Source: Paenibacillus macerans
GTDB taxonomy: Bacteria > Bacillota > Bacilli > Paenibacillales > Paenibacillaceae
Length of the DNA: 64,000 nucleotides
Direction of reading: 5' to 3'
Assembly: GCF_900454495.1 (NCBI RefSeq)
Contig: NZ_UGSI01000001.1
Coordinates: forward strand, 682,001-746,000
Of this stretch, positions 41,022-50,040 are shown one piece after another. The first letter of the stretch is position 1. Every line of letters starts with the position of its first letter. The position numbers were made by a program, and so were the translations under genes. The notes under the pieces were generated by a model. It was not told where the DNA came from, made no database searches, and saw only the letters and a program-made list of their open reading frames with translations.

Positions 41022-41334
41022 GCGTAGAGGAGCTTTATTCCTCTATTCTAGAAATGTAGGAGGCCATTGTAGAAGGAATAGTTGCAAAATGTACACTTAC
41101 TTATCCGGAAATACTGCCACAGCATTTGATAAAGTGTAAAACCTGCAGTTGCTCCGCTACCTTTTGAAAAAGAGACAAAGAGAAGAGGAAATAATTGTAT
41201 GAAATGCGATTAAACGAATGATTGAGCAAATGGAAGCAAAGTGAGTTGTACGATTTTCGATTAATGGACAGAACCAGGCCGGTCAAGCATGGAGGTTAAG
41301 CCGATATTGGCTCTGCGAAAGTTAAATTATGGTC

Positions 41335-41454
41335 TCAACCGCCGCCTACTCCATGTATCATTGTTTTGATCAATGCTTGAGTGTAATCAGCAGATACAGC
41401 AATGAGGAAAATGAAACTAAACGCTGCTGAGCACATTGTCATAATCTTTTTCAT
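41335..41454 (-). CDS. Candidate secreted signalling pro-peptide (39 residues) of the RRNPP pair
   Basis: A 39-codon gene on the minus strand, overlapping the last 38 bases of the regulator in a different frame. ATG at 41454 is 7 bases after GGTGGAG. The product begins MKKIMTMCSAAFSFIFLIAV, a textbook signal peptide (Lys-Lys, hydrophobic core, small residues AVSA before a likely cut), and ends TMIHGVGGG. This matches Phr/AimP/AloP-type pro-peptides: export, cleavage and release of a short C-terminal peptide (perhaps IHGVGGG or similar) that re-enters the cell and binds the upstream-encoded receptor. Mature ends are inference. No clear terminator follows. Confidence 0.75.
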   Translation of the reverse strand: MKKIMTMCSAAFSFIFLIAVSADYTQALIKTMIHGVGGG

Positions 41455-42814
41455 TGAGCTTCTCCACCACCTTTCTAATCAGAAATTTGTATTTTTGTCT
41501 TTCCTCTTCTCCAGCATTATGGCGATTTTGTTCAAATAAATCCACGCAGCGAACTACGTTGCTTTCACAGTTAATACTGGCTGAAAAGTCCAAGCTTTGC
41601 AGTAATAGTTCAATGCCTTCGTGCCGTTGACGCTGTAAGTAGTAATTTGCTAATTCAAATAGAAATCTGGCGTACTGATCTGTTGTTATTTGTTTATTAT
41701 AATCACCAAATCGGCTTCGATGAGATTGATAAGGAATATGAGCAGAGAGACGCTCAAGAACGTTGTCCACATTCCAGCAGTATCGGTTTGCTGCCTGCAA
41801 AATTTTGTATAAAGCCTGGGTTATTTCGCCTCTCCTATTTAAAATACACTCTACATAATCAGGTAATACTTCGATATCTCCGCTCATTACACGGTACAAA
41901 TAGGAATTGGCCGTTGCCCACTCCTGAAATTGTTCTGCTGTTTGTTTAGCTGTCTCATCTTTTTCCTGTATCCAACTGCCATCCGCATAGTAAGCAACAA
42001 ATTTTAGGGCCTGTTCATAGTCATTACATTCTTCGCAAACCGCCGAGCGCAACAAATGTGAATACATAATGTAAAAATACAAGGGTCTCTTCGACCGCTT
42101 CTGCTCGGGTTCTTTACGTGCCGATTGACAATGGTGCTTGTACTGAATGGAAGCGATTCTATGCATTTCCTGAGCGATCTCATCCACCTTTTTCCATTGG
42201 TGCAATGAATAATAAATATGACCAAGTTGTTTGAGAGCATCCAATTGATCGGCAACATCCAGCCGGCTTACATGATCTTCAAACTGTGCTGCTGCCCTTA
42301 AATTACTATCTTGATCATCGCTTAAAGCAATTAGGAAAAGCCGATAATGGCACATCGCAAGCCGCTCCGAGTGCTGCATTTTTTCGCTCATCGCCACGTT
42401 TTCGTACAGGATGGCGGCGGCCTCCTTCCGCCCGCGATGAAAAAAATCCTCCGCGGTTTCAAACAACAGGGGTAAATACATTAGGTTGTCAAGTAAAATG
42501 CCCGTGACCTGCCGAATGCATTCCAGCTTGTCCAATTCCGCGCACCGGTCCAAAAAAGGGCGGACCCTCCGCCAATCGGGTGCGGTTTGGGCGAGAAATT
42601 CCTCAATATACTGTTCGTAAAAATAACCTTTGGGTAAAGCCAACGCGGCGGTGATCGAATCTAGATGCGGCGCGCTCAACAAACGTTTCCCGTTTAAAAT
42701 CGAGCTTAACGAGCCGGTGTTGATTTCGGCTTTTTGGCTTAACCGGTGTAAGGTTAAACCGTTTTGCTCCATAAAATTTTTGATTTGCGTAAGAATCGAG
42801 GCTGTATGATTCAA
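41417..42814 (-). CDS. RRNPP-type quorum-sensing regulator (HTH plus TPR, AimR/AloR-like)
   Basis: A 465-residue cytoplasmic protein. Residues 5-60 form an XRE-like HTH (FMEQNGLTLHRLSQKAEINT, then GSLSSILNGKRLL). The rest is helical TPR-like repeats (ALKQLGHIYYSLHQWKKVDE, ARFLFELANYYLQRQRHEGI) as in PlcR, NprR and AimR receptors for short peptides. TTG at 42814 fits AAGGGGTGG. It is followed, in overlap, by a pro-peptide gene: the standard receptor-peptide arrangement. No prophage genes are adjacent, as in the Alo (AimR-like-only) systems of Paenibacillus. It likely regulates itself and perhaps the divergent RCC1 gene. Confidence 0.85.
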   Translation of the reverse strand: MNHTASILTQIKNFMEQNGLTLHRLSQKAEINTGSLSSILNGKRLLSAPHLDSITAALALPKGYFYEQYIEEFLAQTAPDWRRVRPFLDRCAELDKLECIRQVTGILLDNLMYLPLLFETAEDFFHRGRKEAAAILYENVAMSEKMQHSERLAMCHYRLFLIALSDDQDSNLRAAAQFEDHVSRLDVADQLDALKQLGHIYYSLHQWKKVDEIAQEMHRIASIQYKHHCQSARKEPEQKRSKRPLYFYIMYSHLLRSAVCEECNDYEQALKFVAYYADGSWIQEKDETAKQTAEQFQEWATANSYLYRVMSGDIEVLPDYVECILNRRGEITQALYKILQAANRYCWNVDNVLERLSAHIPYQSHRSRFGDYNKQITTDQYARFLFELANYYLQRQRHEGIELLLQSLDFSASINCESNVVRCVDLFEQNRHNAGEEERQKYKFLIRKVVEKLNEKDYDNVLSSV

Positions 42815-42893
42815 ATAAACCACCCCTTAAACCCCGCGCTGATTCAATAGAAGACGCGAAGCTAATCAACGGATTCGCTTCCGTTATATAGTA

Positions 42894-42922
42894 AATATAG
42901 CCATATTTTGAAGGTTGGTCAA
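42894..42922 (-). promoter_or_regulatory. Promoter of the RRNPP regulator
   Basis: On the minus strand TTGACC (42922-42917), a 17-base spacer, and TATATT (42899-42894). Very good sigma-A boxes about 75 bases before the TTG start. Confidence 0.75.
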
Positions 42923-42924
42923 TG

Positions 42925-42948
42925 GGTTAAATTAAACCAATAGGTTAA
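42925..42948 (-). promoter_or_regulatory. GGTT/AACC repeat array: candidate regulator binding site
   Basis: Three half-sites form two overlapping dyads: GGTTAAATTAAACC (42925-42938) and AACC-AATA-GGTT (42935-42946). The array begins 3 bases upstream of the -35 box, where an activator would bind. The autoregulation is inferred. Confidence 0.5.
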
Positions 42949-43015
42949 TTTTTTGTGACGAAAAATCAATTTGCAAGATCAAGCCGGACAAACCGGCTAT
43001 TTTAACCTGGATTAG

Positions 43016-43100
43016 AGCAAATAACGCCGCTCGATAGCCGTAAGAATTTTGAAAGTTCATTTTTCGTAAAATAGCGGCTAATGCAACCGTTAGATTTCCG
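43016..43100. repeat. AACCGTT/AAATAGCG-type intergenic repeat
   Basis: CAAATAACGCCGCTCGATAG (43018-43037) resembles CAAATAGCGTCGCTCACAAC at 32.64 kb. AAAATAGCGGCTAATGCAAC then CGTT (43069-43092) is a second, similar unit. It lies between the divergent regulator and RCC1 genes. Confidence 0.55.
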
Positions 43101-43227
43101 GCAGGCCAATACCGGCTGGCTTGAAGGGAAATTTTACTTGCCGGCGAAACATTTTCCGTTAATCGGCGTCAGTATATCGCACAACTATTCGCAGTTTGCA
43201 GTTTATAGAAGAAGGGAGATCTTGCAG

Positions 43228-44718
43228 TTGAAAACTAGGAAACGCTGGGCAAGCGGATTTTTGGCGGCTTTCATTGCGGCGGCGGTTGGTGCTTCTGCCT
43301 GGGTTCACGATGCGGAGGCGGCGTCATCCGTACAGCCGGTAAGTGCCGCGGGCGGGTTTGGACACGGGATCGCCGCTTGGAGCGACGGCTCGGTGACGGG
43401 CTGGGGCTACAACAAATTCGGACAGGTTGGCGACGGAACCTCCATAGATCAGTTTGTACCCAAAACGATTGCCGGGTTATCGGATATTGTCCAGGTTCAG
43501 GCCGGTGAGCGCACTTCATTTGCATTAAACAAAGACGGAGAAGTCTGGGCCTGGGGGGATTTGTATTCTCGTTATGTCAGCGGGGATTCCATTCTTCCCT
43601 ATCAGAAGCGCGGGGAGCCGGTTAAGATAGAGCAGCTGCAGGACGTGCAGCGCCTTGCCTATTCGAACGCGTATGCTTCTATCGCCATTCACAAGGACGG
43701 CACAGCTTCGTTATGGTACCCTTCTTTCAAGGAGGACTATCAATCCTATAATATCAAGCTTACTCCGCTAAAAGGCTTTTCCAATGTTCGGGATGCCGTG
43801 ATTGCGGGTTACGAAGGAGTAGTTCTGACGGAGGACGGAAACGCGAGCGCTTTGAATCTGTACAATAGCTATTATGACAGATACCGTACAGAGAGCGAAC
43901 TGAAAGAAGCAAAACCGCTTGCTTCATCGATTGAGCAGATGGCGGTATCGGCGAGGGACGTATTCTTTTTGCATCAAAACGGCAGCATCCTTCGTTGGAA
44001 TGCCGATACGAAAGGGCCGCCGGCTGTAGTCAAGGATCTCAGCGGCGTCAAGGACATCAAGGAGATTAAGACGGGATATAATCGCCTGTATATGTTAAAG
44101 GGCGACGGGACCGTCTGGCAGTGGAATTATAACACGGGTCAGTCAGCCAAACCGTTTCAGGTGAAGGGACTCACCGGAATTAAGGCGATTGGGGGTACTT
44201 ACGATCAAACCGGGTATGCGATCGGCAAAAATGGAAAACTGCTGGCATGGGGCGACGGCTACTACTCCGGAATGGGAACGGACAGCGGCTCGCAGCAGAT
44301 AAAGGATGGCGGAATTGCTCAAGTGCTTCCTCCGTTCTCCTTTAAGGTTAACGGGCAGGATGTGCAATTTTACGCGACAGCGGCTATCGTTGACGGTAAA
44401 CTGTACGTACCTTATAGTAGTGTATTTGAAGCGCTGGGCGTCAAAGCCAACTCCGTGCAGTCCAAACCCGATCCGAAAAACTACAATCGCTCCTATTCAG
44501 TGGTATCCTTCTCTTATAACGGGCAGACTGTGGCATTTAAACAGAGCAGCCGGCCGGTGCTGCTGATAAACGGGAAGGCGGCGAAGGAGGAGGTTAAGCT
44601 GCCGTTCCTGGCCAACTCCACCCTGTACCCTATTGAGCTTATCTGCGAGAAGCTGGGAATCCCGCTGGATTGGCACCGGGAGACCGGGGAAGTTCGTCTC
44701 GGCGGAAGTCCGCAATAA
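43228..44718 (+). CDS. Secreted RCC1-repeat protein with C-terminal copper-amine-oxidase-N domain
   Basis: A 496-residue exported protein. The signal peptide is KTRKRWASGFLAAFIAAAVG to DAEA. RCC1-type propeller repeats follow (GHGIAAWSDGSVTGWGYNKF, GQVGDGT, SFALNKDGEVWAWGDL, GYAIGKNGKLLAWGDGYYSG). Residues about 375-490 form a stalk domain (VDGKLYVPYSSVFEALGVKA, LPFLANSTLYPIELICEKLG). It may bind surface polymers or proteins. TTG at 43228 is chosen because AAGGGAG is 9 bases upstream and the signal peptide starts there. It is divergent from the RRNPP regulator, so it is a possible target. Confidence 0.75.
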   Translation: MKTRKRWASGFLAAFIAAAVGASAWVHDAEAASSVQPVSAAGGFGHGIAAWSDGSVTGWGYNKFGQVGDGTSIDQFVPKTIAGLSDIVQVQAGERTSFALNKDGEVWAWGDLYSRYVSGDSILPYQKRGEPVKIEQLQDVQRLAYSNAYASIAIHKDGTASLWYPSFKEDYQSYNIKLTPLKGFSNVRDAVIAGYEGVVLTEDGNASALNLYNSYYDRYRTESELKEAKPLASSIEQMAVSARDVFFLHQNGSILRWNADTKGPPAVVKDLSGVKDIKEIKTGYNRLYMLKGDGTVWQWNYNTGQSAKPFQVKGLTGIKAIGGTYDQTGYAIGKNGKLLAWGDGYYSGMGTDSGSQQIKDGGIAQVLPPFSFKVNGQDVQFYATAAIVDGKLYVPYSSVFEALGVKANSVQSKPDPKNYNRSYSVVSFSYNGQTVAFKQSSRPVLLINGKAAKEEVKLPFLANSTLYPIELICEKLGIPLDWHRETGEVRLGGSPQ

Positions 44719-44729
44719 AACGATATGCG

Positions 44730-44782
44730 AAAAGATCGAAGACAGGCTCTTTAACAGAGCTCTGATCTTCGATCTTTTTTTC
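44730..44782. terminator. Bidirectional terminator between RCC1 and serine hydrolase genes
   Basis: AAAAGATCGAAGA / TCTTCGATCTTTT with an inner helix, and T7 on plus. The genes on both sides converge here. Confidence 0.85.
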
Positions 44783-44788
44783 CGGTTC

Positions 44789-46225
44789 CTATTTAACCAG
44801 CCCGCGCAAGTTATCCATCAGCTCCAGCATATCGATCCCGGCGTGATTGCCGAGCAGGATGATCGTAACGCCTCCGCCGGCTTCCCGGGACAACCCTGTG
44901 GCGTATCCCGTGCCGCTGCCATTATGAAAGACGATCGTACGGTCTCCCTGCTGCTTAATCATCCAGCCGTATCCGTAGTTTTTTTCGGAATAGGGGGTGA
45001 ACATCTTTTCCAGCGAAGCTTTTTGCAGCACTTTATTCGTATTTAAGGCCAAATCCCATTTCAACAGGTCGTCCACGGTGGAATACAAACTGCCCGTTCC
45101 CGAGGGGGAGATGTAGTCGCCCGCGAGCGTCCAATCCTTCCCTTGACGGATATATCCTTTAATGACCTGAGTCGATGAATCCGCTTCTCCGGTATCGTCC
45201 ATATTGAGCGGCTGAAAAAACTGCTGATTCAGATAATCCCCATACTTCATCCCGGATACCTGCTCAATGATGGAAGCAAGCAGCACATAACCTCCGTTGC
45301 TGTATTTGAATTCGGCCCCGGGTTCCGCCAGCAAGGGTTTGCTTTTGATCGCGTCGACCGTCTGCTGCAGCGACATGCCTTGTTCTCGGGGAATGTTGGA
45401 AGTTATCCCGGAGGTATGGGAGAGCAGCATATGAATGGTGATCCGGTCGCCGGACGGAAATCCGGGTATGTAGGATTCCAGCGTATCGTCCAGCTTGAGT
45501 TTGCCCTTTTCGGCCAGCTTCATAACCGCTGCGGCGGTAAACGACTTAGTCAAGGAGGCGATGCGCGATTTTTGGTCGGCGTGGACCAGCCGGTTTTCAT
45601 CGCTGTAGCCGTAGCCTTTACGGAGCAGAATTTGCCCGTTTTTGGCGATCAGGGCGATGCCCGAATATTGTTGGTCGATCAAATATTGGTCCGCTTGTTT
45701 GGTTTTTCCGGAAACGAGCGTTGCCGTATCACGCGTCAGATTGACGGAGGTCCCCCCGGAAAGCGAAAGAGTTGAAAGGTCGGCTTTCAGAACTTCGGCC
45801 AGCGTTCTTAGCGGCACCATCGTCTTTCCGTTCTTTTGAAAAGACGGCAAAGCGGCTTGAACGGAATAAGAGTTCACTTGAAAAACGGCCGTTCCCGGCC
45901 GATGCTGAATCGTATCGCCATTGAGCTTCAGTTCGGTAACGCGTTCGGCAGGGTTCCAGCGCACGGTAGCGCCAAGCTGTTCGGCGGTTTCCCTTAACGA
46001 GACAAAGGTTGTGCCTTTGTACATCAACGGCTCGACACTGGTTGCGGCCTGTCCTTCAAAGGCGATTTGCGATACGGCTGCGGCGTTTGCCGTGGCCGCC
46101 GGATAGAGAACGGCGCCGGCCGAAAACGTAATGGTTACGGCTAGGGACAGAATCGCGGCGGTGCGCCCAGCTCGGCTTTGGTTTTTGGAGTAGTTGCGGA
46201 TCGATTGCATGTAGTGCCTCATCAT
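44789..46225 (-). CDS. Secreted serine hydrolase (class C beta-lactamase fold) with stalk domain
   Basis: A 478-residue exported protein. After the signal peptide (AAILSLAVTITFSAGAVLYP to ANAAA) there is a copper-amine-oxidase-N domain (residues about 50-155; TTFVSLRETAEQLGATVRW, KTMVPLRTLAEVLKADL). The beta-lactamase/DD-peptidase-like domain has the SxxK motif in ASLTKSFTAAAVMKL (about residue 228), YSNGGYVLL for YxN and HNGSGTGYATGL late. Such proteins are usually peptidases or esterases acting on wall components rather than true beta-lactamases. GGAG precedes tandem ATGs at 46225/46222. Confidence 0.85.
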   Translation of the reverse strand: MMRHYMQSIRNYSKNQSRAGRTAAILSLAVTITFSAGAVLYPAATANAAAVSQIAFEGQAATSVEPLMYKGTTFVSLRETAEQLGATVRWNPAERVTELKLNGDTIQHRPGTAVFQVNSYSVQAALPSFQKNGKTMVPLRTLAEVLKADLSTLSLSGGTSVNLTRDTATLVSGKTKQADQYLIDQQYSGIALIAKNGQILLRKGYGYSDENRLVHADQKSRIASLTKSFTAAAVMKLAEKGKLKLDDTLESYIPGFPSGDRITIHMLLSHTSGITSNIPREQGMSLQQTVDAIKSKPLLAEPGAEFKYSNGGYVLLASIIEQVSGMKYGDYLNQQFFQPLNMDDTGEADSSTQVIKGYIRQGKDWTLAGDYISPSGTGSLYSTVDDLLKWDLALNTNKVLQKASLEKMFTPYSEKNYGYGWMIKQQGDRTIVFHNGSGTGYATGLSREAGGGVTIILLGNHAGIDMLELMDNLRGLVK

Positions 46226-46402
46226 CAGAGCTCCTTTTACCGAATATTAGTATGTCTACCAGACTAGCAAAACGTGCCGGAGAATTCAAGAGGCTCGCGG
46301 GCGATCAAGGCGGACTCCCGCTTATCTCGGCGCCCGCTCGTTTGCCCTGTGCTCCGCGCCTTACTGTATGTTACAATAGTCGTTAGAGGTGATCGTGAAC
46401 GT

Positions 46403-49400
46403 ATGTTTTTGAAACGGATCGAGCTAGCGGGTTTCAAATCATTCGCGGACAAGACGGAAATGGAATTCGTCCGCGGCATTACCGCTGTAGTAGGACCAAA
46501 CGGCAGCGGTAAAAGCAATATTTCCGACGGTATCCGCTGGGTGCTCGGGGAACAAAGCGCCAAATCGCTTCGCGGCGGCAAGATGGAGGATATCATTTTT
46601 GCCGGCAGCGATGCGCGCAAGGCGGTGAACTACGGGGAGGTTTCGCTGACGCTGGACAACGGCGACCAGGCGCTGCCGCTCGATTTCAGCGAAGTGACGG
46701 TAACCCGGCGGGTCCACCGCAGCGGGGAAAGCGAATATTACATCAACAAGCAGGCCTGCCGCCTGAAGGATATTACCGAGCTGTTTATGGATACCGGGAT
46801 CGGCAAAGAGGCGTATTCGATCATCGGACAAGGCCGGATCGAGGAGATTTTGAGCACGCGTTCGGAGGATCGCCGCGGTATCTTTGAAGAGGCTTCGGGA
46901 ATCGTGAAGTACAAGAGCCGCAAGCGAGACGCCCGCCGCAAGCTGGATGACACGGAACAGAACCTGCTGCGGATTCACGATCTGATCAGCGAGTTGGAGG
47001 ATCAAGTCGGACCGTTGAAGGAGCAATCGGAAAAAGCGCTGAAATACAAGGAACTGCGCGAGCAGCTGAAAAATAAAGAGATTTCGCTGTACGTCCATCA
47101 GATCGAGCAAATTCATGAGTCCTGGAGCGAGGCCAACGCTAAACTCACCAAGCTGCAGGAAGAACAGCTCGCTTTGTCCACGGTCGTATCCGCCCATGAC
47201 GCCAAGCTGGAAAGCGACCGCTTGGCGCTGCGTCAGGTCGAAGACCGGATCGAACAGCTGCAGGCGCAACTGCTAGAGTACAGCGAAAGCTACGAAAAGA
47301 GCGAAGGCTACGGCGAGGTGCTCAAGGAACGGGCCAAAAACCTGGCCCAGAACCGGGAGCAGCTGCGGCAGTCTTTAGCGGTCAGCGAGGAGCGCTACGC
47401 TCAGCGTTCGCAGGAGCTGGAGCAGCTTACGGCCAAATTCGCCGCCGCCGAGCAGCAGCTTCAGGAGCTGCGCCGCGAGCTGGCGGATGAAGAGGCGAAG
47501 CTGATCGGGGTAACCGGCGGCATCAGCCAGGCCCAGGAGGAAGGCCTGAAGGGCCAGCTGCTGGAGATCATGAATCAGATGGCGCAGGCGCGCAACGAAA
47601 TCCATTATGCCGAGCAGCAGAAGGAAAGCGTAAAGCGGCGGATGGATCGGGCCGAAGAGGAAGGCGTCAAGTGGACCGAGGAGCAGCAGCGCCTGAAAGC
47701 GCGCAAAAGCGAGCTGGAAGCGGCGCTGGAGAAGCTGGGCAAAGAGATTTCCGATTTGCGCAGCAAATATATCCAGGAAAGCGAACGCCACCAATCGCTG
47801 CAGAAGCTCGTGGAGGAAAGCCAGGGCGGCATCCGCAAATGGGAGCAGAAGCGCGAAGGCTTGGTGTCGCGCCGCGATACGATGAAGGAAATGGAAGAGG
47901 ATTACGACGGCTTTATGCTTGGCGTCAAGGAAGTGCTGAAAGCCGCCAAGAAATCGATGCTGCCCGGGGTGCACGGGGCCGTGGCCGAGCTGATCCGCGT
48001 TCCCGAAAAGCTGGAAATCGCGGTGGAAACGGCGCTCGGCGGGGCGATGCAGCACATCGTCATGGAGAACGAAGCCGTATCCCGGCAGGCGATCGCCTTT
48101 CTGAAGCAGCGGCAGCTTGGGCGGGCTACGTTCCTGCCGCTCGACGTCATCCGCCCGCGGCAAATTTCTCCGGCGGACAAGCGGCTCATGGAGGACGCCG
48201 AAGGCTTCGTCGGCATCGGCGCCGAACTGGTCGGCTATGAACCGCGTTACGCCGATATCGTCGGCAGCTTGCTGGGCAACGTCGTGTTTGCCACCGATTT
48301 GGAAAAAGCGAACAAAATGGCGGCCCGCTGCCAATACCGCTTCCGGATCGTTACGCTCGAAGGCGATGTCGTTAACGCCGGCGGTTCGATGACCGGGGGC
48401 AGCCAGCACCGCAAGAACAGCAACCTGCTGGGCCGCAAGCGCCAGTTGGACCAATTGGCCGCCGACATCCGCGAAAGCGAGGAAATGCTGGATAAGCTGC
48501 GCAAAGGCCTGGCCGATGTCCGCAGCCAGGTCGCCAAGTCGGAGAGCGACCTGAACCGGCTGCGCGAGGCGGGCGACGCCAAGCGGGCGGAGGAACAAGC
48601 CGTCGCCGGCGATTTGAAGCAGGCTCAGCACGAATGGCGGCATGTATCGGAGCAGTTCGAGCTCTACGGCCAGGAAAAAGGCCATTACCAGAAAGAGCTG
48701 GAGGAGCTGGAGGCGACGAAAAAAGCGGCCGAGGAACGCCTCGCGGAGCTGGAAAAAGAGGAGCAGTCCGTGCAGCAGTCGATCCGCGCGGCCGAATTTG
48801 CCCGCAAAGCGAGCGAATCGGCCAAGGAAGAGCTGCAGGACTTGCTGACCGGACTCAAGGTCCGCGAAGGCAAGCTGGACCAGGAGTGCTCCTCGCTTCG
48901 CGAACAGCTGCGGCGCGCCGAGGAAGAATACAAAATCCAGCAGCGCGAACTGGAGCAAAACCGCACGATCCTGCAGTCGATCGAAGCGGATTTGCAGCAG
49001 AACGAAGAGCAGAGCGTGCGGCAGCGTGAAGAGCTCAACGATTTCAAGCTGAAGAAGGAGCGCGCCGGCGAGCAGTTGGAAATGGAGCGGGCTTCGCGGA
49101 CCGTGCTCGTGAAGAAGCTGGAGGAAGGCGAAAGCGAGACGAAAGAGCAGCGGATCGGTCTGAAGGCCGTGGAAGAGCAGCTGCGGCAAACGGAAATCCA
49201 GGCCAACCGGCTCGACGTGGAGCTGGACAATATTTTGCGCAAGCTGTCGGAAGACTATGAGCTGAGCTACGAATTGGCCAAGCAGCGCTACGCGGTGCCG
49301 GAGGACGTGCCGCAGACCCAGGCCGAGGTGAAGGAACTGAAGCGGCAGATCACGCTGCTCGGAGAGGTGAACCTCGGCGCGATCGAGGAATACAACCGCG

Positions 49401-49975
49401 TCAACGAGCGGTATCAATTCCTGACCGAGCAGAAGGACGACCTGGTGGAAGCGAAAACGACGTTGTACCAGGTCATCCGCGAGATGGACGAAGAAATGTC
49501 CAAACGGTTCAAGGTCACGTTTGACGCCATCCGGCGCGAGTTCGTCATCGTCTTCTCCAAGCTGTTTGGCGGCGGCCGCGCCGATTTGGTGCTGCTCGAT
49601 CCGGACAACCTGCTGGAGACGGGGATCGATGTGGTCGCCCAGCCGCCGGGCAAAAAGCTGCAGAACCTGCAGCTGCTCTCCGGGGGAGAGCGCGCATTGA
49701 CGGCGATGGCGCTGCTGTTTGCCATTCTGCAGGTGAAGCCGGTGCCGTTTTGCGTGCTCGACGAAGTCGAGGCGGCGCTGGACGAAGCGAACGTGTCGCG
49801 GTTTGCCCAATATTTGCGGGAGTTTTCCGAGCAGACGCAGTTTATCGTCGTGACGCACCGCAAAGGCACGATGGAGGAGGCCGACGTGCTGTACGGCGTG
49901 ACCATGGAGGAAGGCGGCGTTTCCAAGCTCGTTTCGGTCAAGCTGGACGACGAGGATACGATGGAAATCGCTTGA
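46403..49975 (+). CDS. smc: Chromosome segregation protein SMC
   Basis: The 1190-residue core of the bacterial condensin, working with ScpA and ScpB. Walker A is GPNGSGKSNISDGIRWVLGE (about residues 32-51). Two long coiled coils (about 165-500 and 670-1010) flank the hinge (GVHGAVAELIRVPEKLEIAV, about 525-545, to GSMTGGSQHRKNS). The ABC signature is LQLLSGGERALTAMALLFAI and Walker B PVPFCVLDEVEAALDEANV. ATG at 46403 follows AGAGGTGAT and begins MFLKRIELAGFKSF, as in all SMCs. Separation from rnc by an accessory block is unusual; ftsY follows. Confidence 0.97.
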   Translation: MFLKRIELAGFKSFADKTEMEFVRGITAVVGPNGSGKSNISDGIRWVLGEQSAKSLRGGKMEDIIFAGSDARKAVNYGEVSLTLDNGDQALPLDFSEVTVTRRVHRSGESEYYINKQACRLKDITELFMDTGIGKEAYSIIGQGRIEEILSTRSEDRRGIFEEASGIVKYKSRKRDARRKLDDTEQNLLRIHDLISELEDQVGPLKEQSEKALKYKELREQLKNKEISLYVHQIEQIHESWSEANAKLTKLQEEQLALSTVVSAHDAKLESDRLALRQVEDRIEQLQAQLLEYSESYEKSEGYGEVLKERAKNLAQNREQLRQSLAVSEERYAQRSQELEQLTAKFAAAEQQLQELRRELADEEAKLIGVTGGISQAQEEGLKGQLLEIMNQMAQARNEIHYAEQQKESVKRRMDRAEEEGVKWTEEQQRLKARKSELEAALEKLGKEISDLRSKYIQESERHQSLQKLVEESQGGIRKWEQKREGLVSRRDTMKEMEEDYDGFMLGVKEVLKAAKKSMLPGVHGAVAELIRVPEKLEIAVETALGGAMQHIVMENEAVSRQAIAFLKQRQLGRATFLPLDVIRPRQISPADKRLMEDAEGFVGIGAELVGYEPRYADIVGSLLGNVVFATDLEKANKMAARCQYRFRIVTLEGDVVNAGGSMTGGSQHRKNSNLLGRKRQLDQLAADIRESEEMLDKLRKGLADVRSQVAKSESDLNRLREAGDAKRAEEQAVAGDLKQAQHEWRHVSEQFELYGQEKGHYQKELEELEATKKAAEERLAELEKEEQSVQQSIRAAEFARKASESAKEELQDLLTGLKVREGKLDQECSSLREQLRRAEEEYKIQQRELEQNRTILQSIEADLQQNEEQSVRQREELNDFKLKKERAGEQLEMERASRTVLVKKLEEGESETKEQRIGLKAVEEQLRQTEIQANRLDVELDNILRKLSEDYELSYELAKQRYAVPEDVPQTQAEVKELKRQITLLGEVNLGAIEEYNRVNERYQFLTEQKDDLVEAKTTLYQVIREMDEEMSKRFKVTFDAIRREFVIVFSKLFGGGRADLVLLDPDNLLETGIDVVAQPPGKKLQNLQLLSGGERALTAMALLFAILQVKPVPFCVLDEVEAALDEANVSRFAQYLREFSEQTQFIVVTHRKGTMEEADVLYGVTMEEGGVSKLVSVKLDDEDTMEIA

Positions 49976-50040
49976 TCCGGGGATGCAAGGCCCCTGAAGC
50001 AACTGGCGCAAAATTGCCTGGCGGCAAGCATTGTGCGATA

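Noticed and set aside
41101..41286. A 61-codon minus-strand frame after the pro-peptide gene
   Set aside because: TTG start without ribosome site and no familiar features; I could not separate it from chance in AT-rich DNA.
41335..42814. AimR-AimP arbitrium system of a prophage
   Set aside because: No integrase, terminase, capsid or other phage gene is near; the locus is surrounded by housekeeping genes, so a chromosomal Alo-like system is the better reading.
44789..46225. A true beta-lactamase resistance gene
   Set aside because: It has class C-type SxxK and YxN motifs but also a stalk domain and an HxG rather than KTG motif, typical of serine hydrolases with other substrates.
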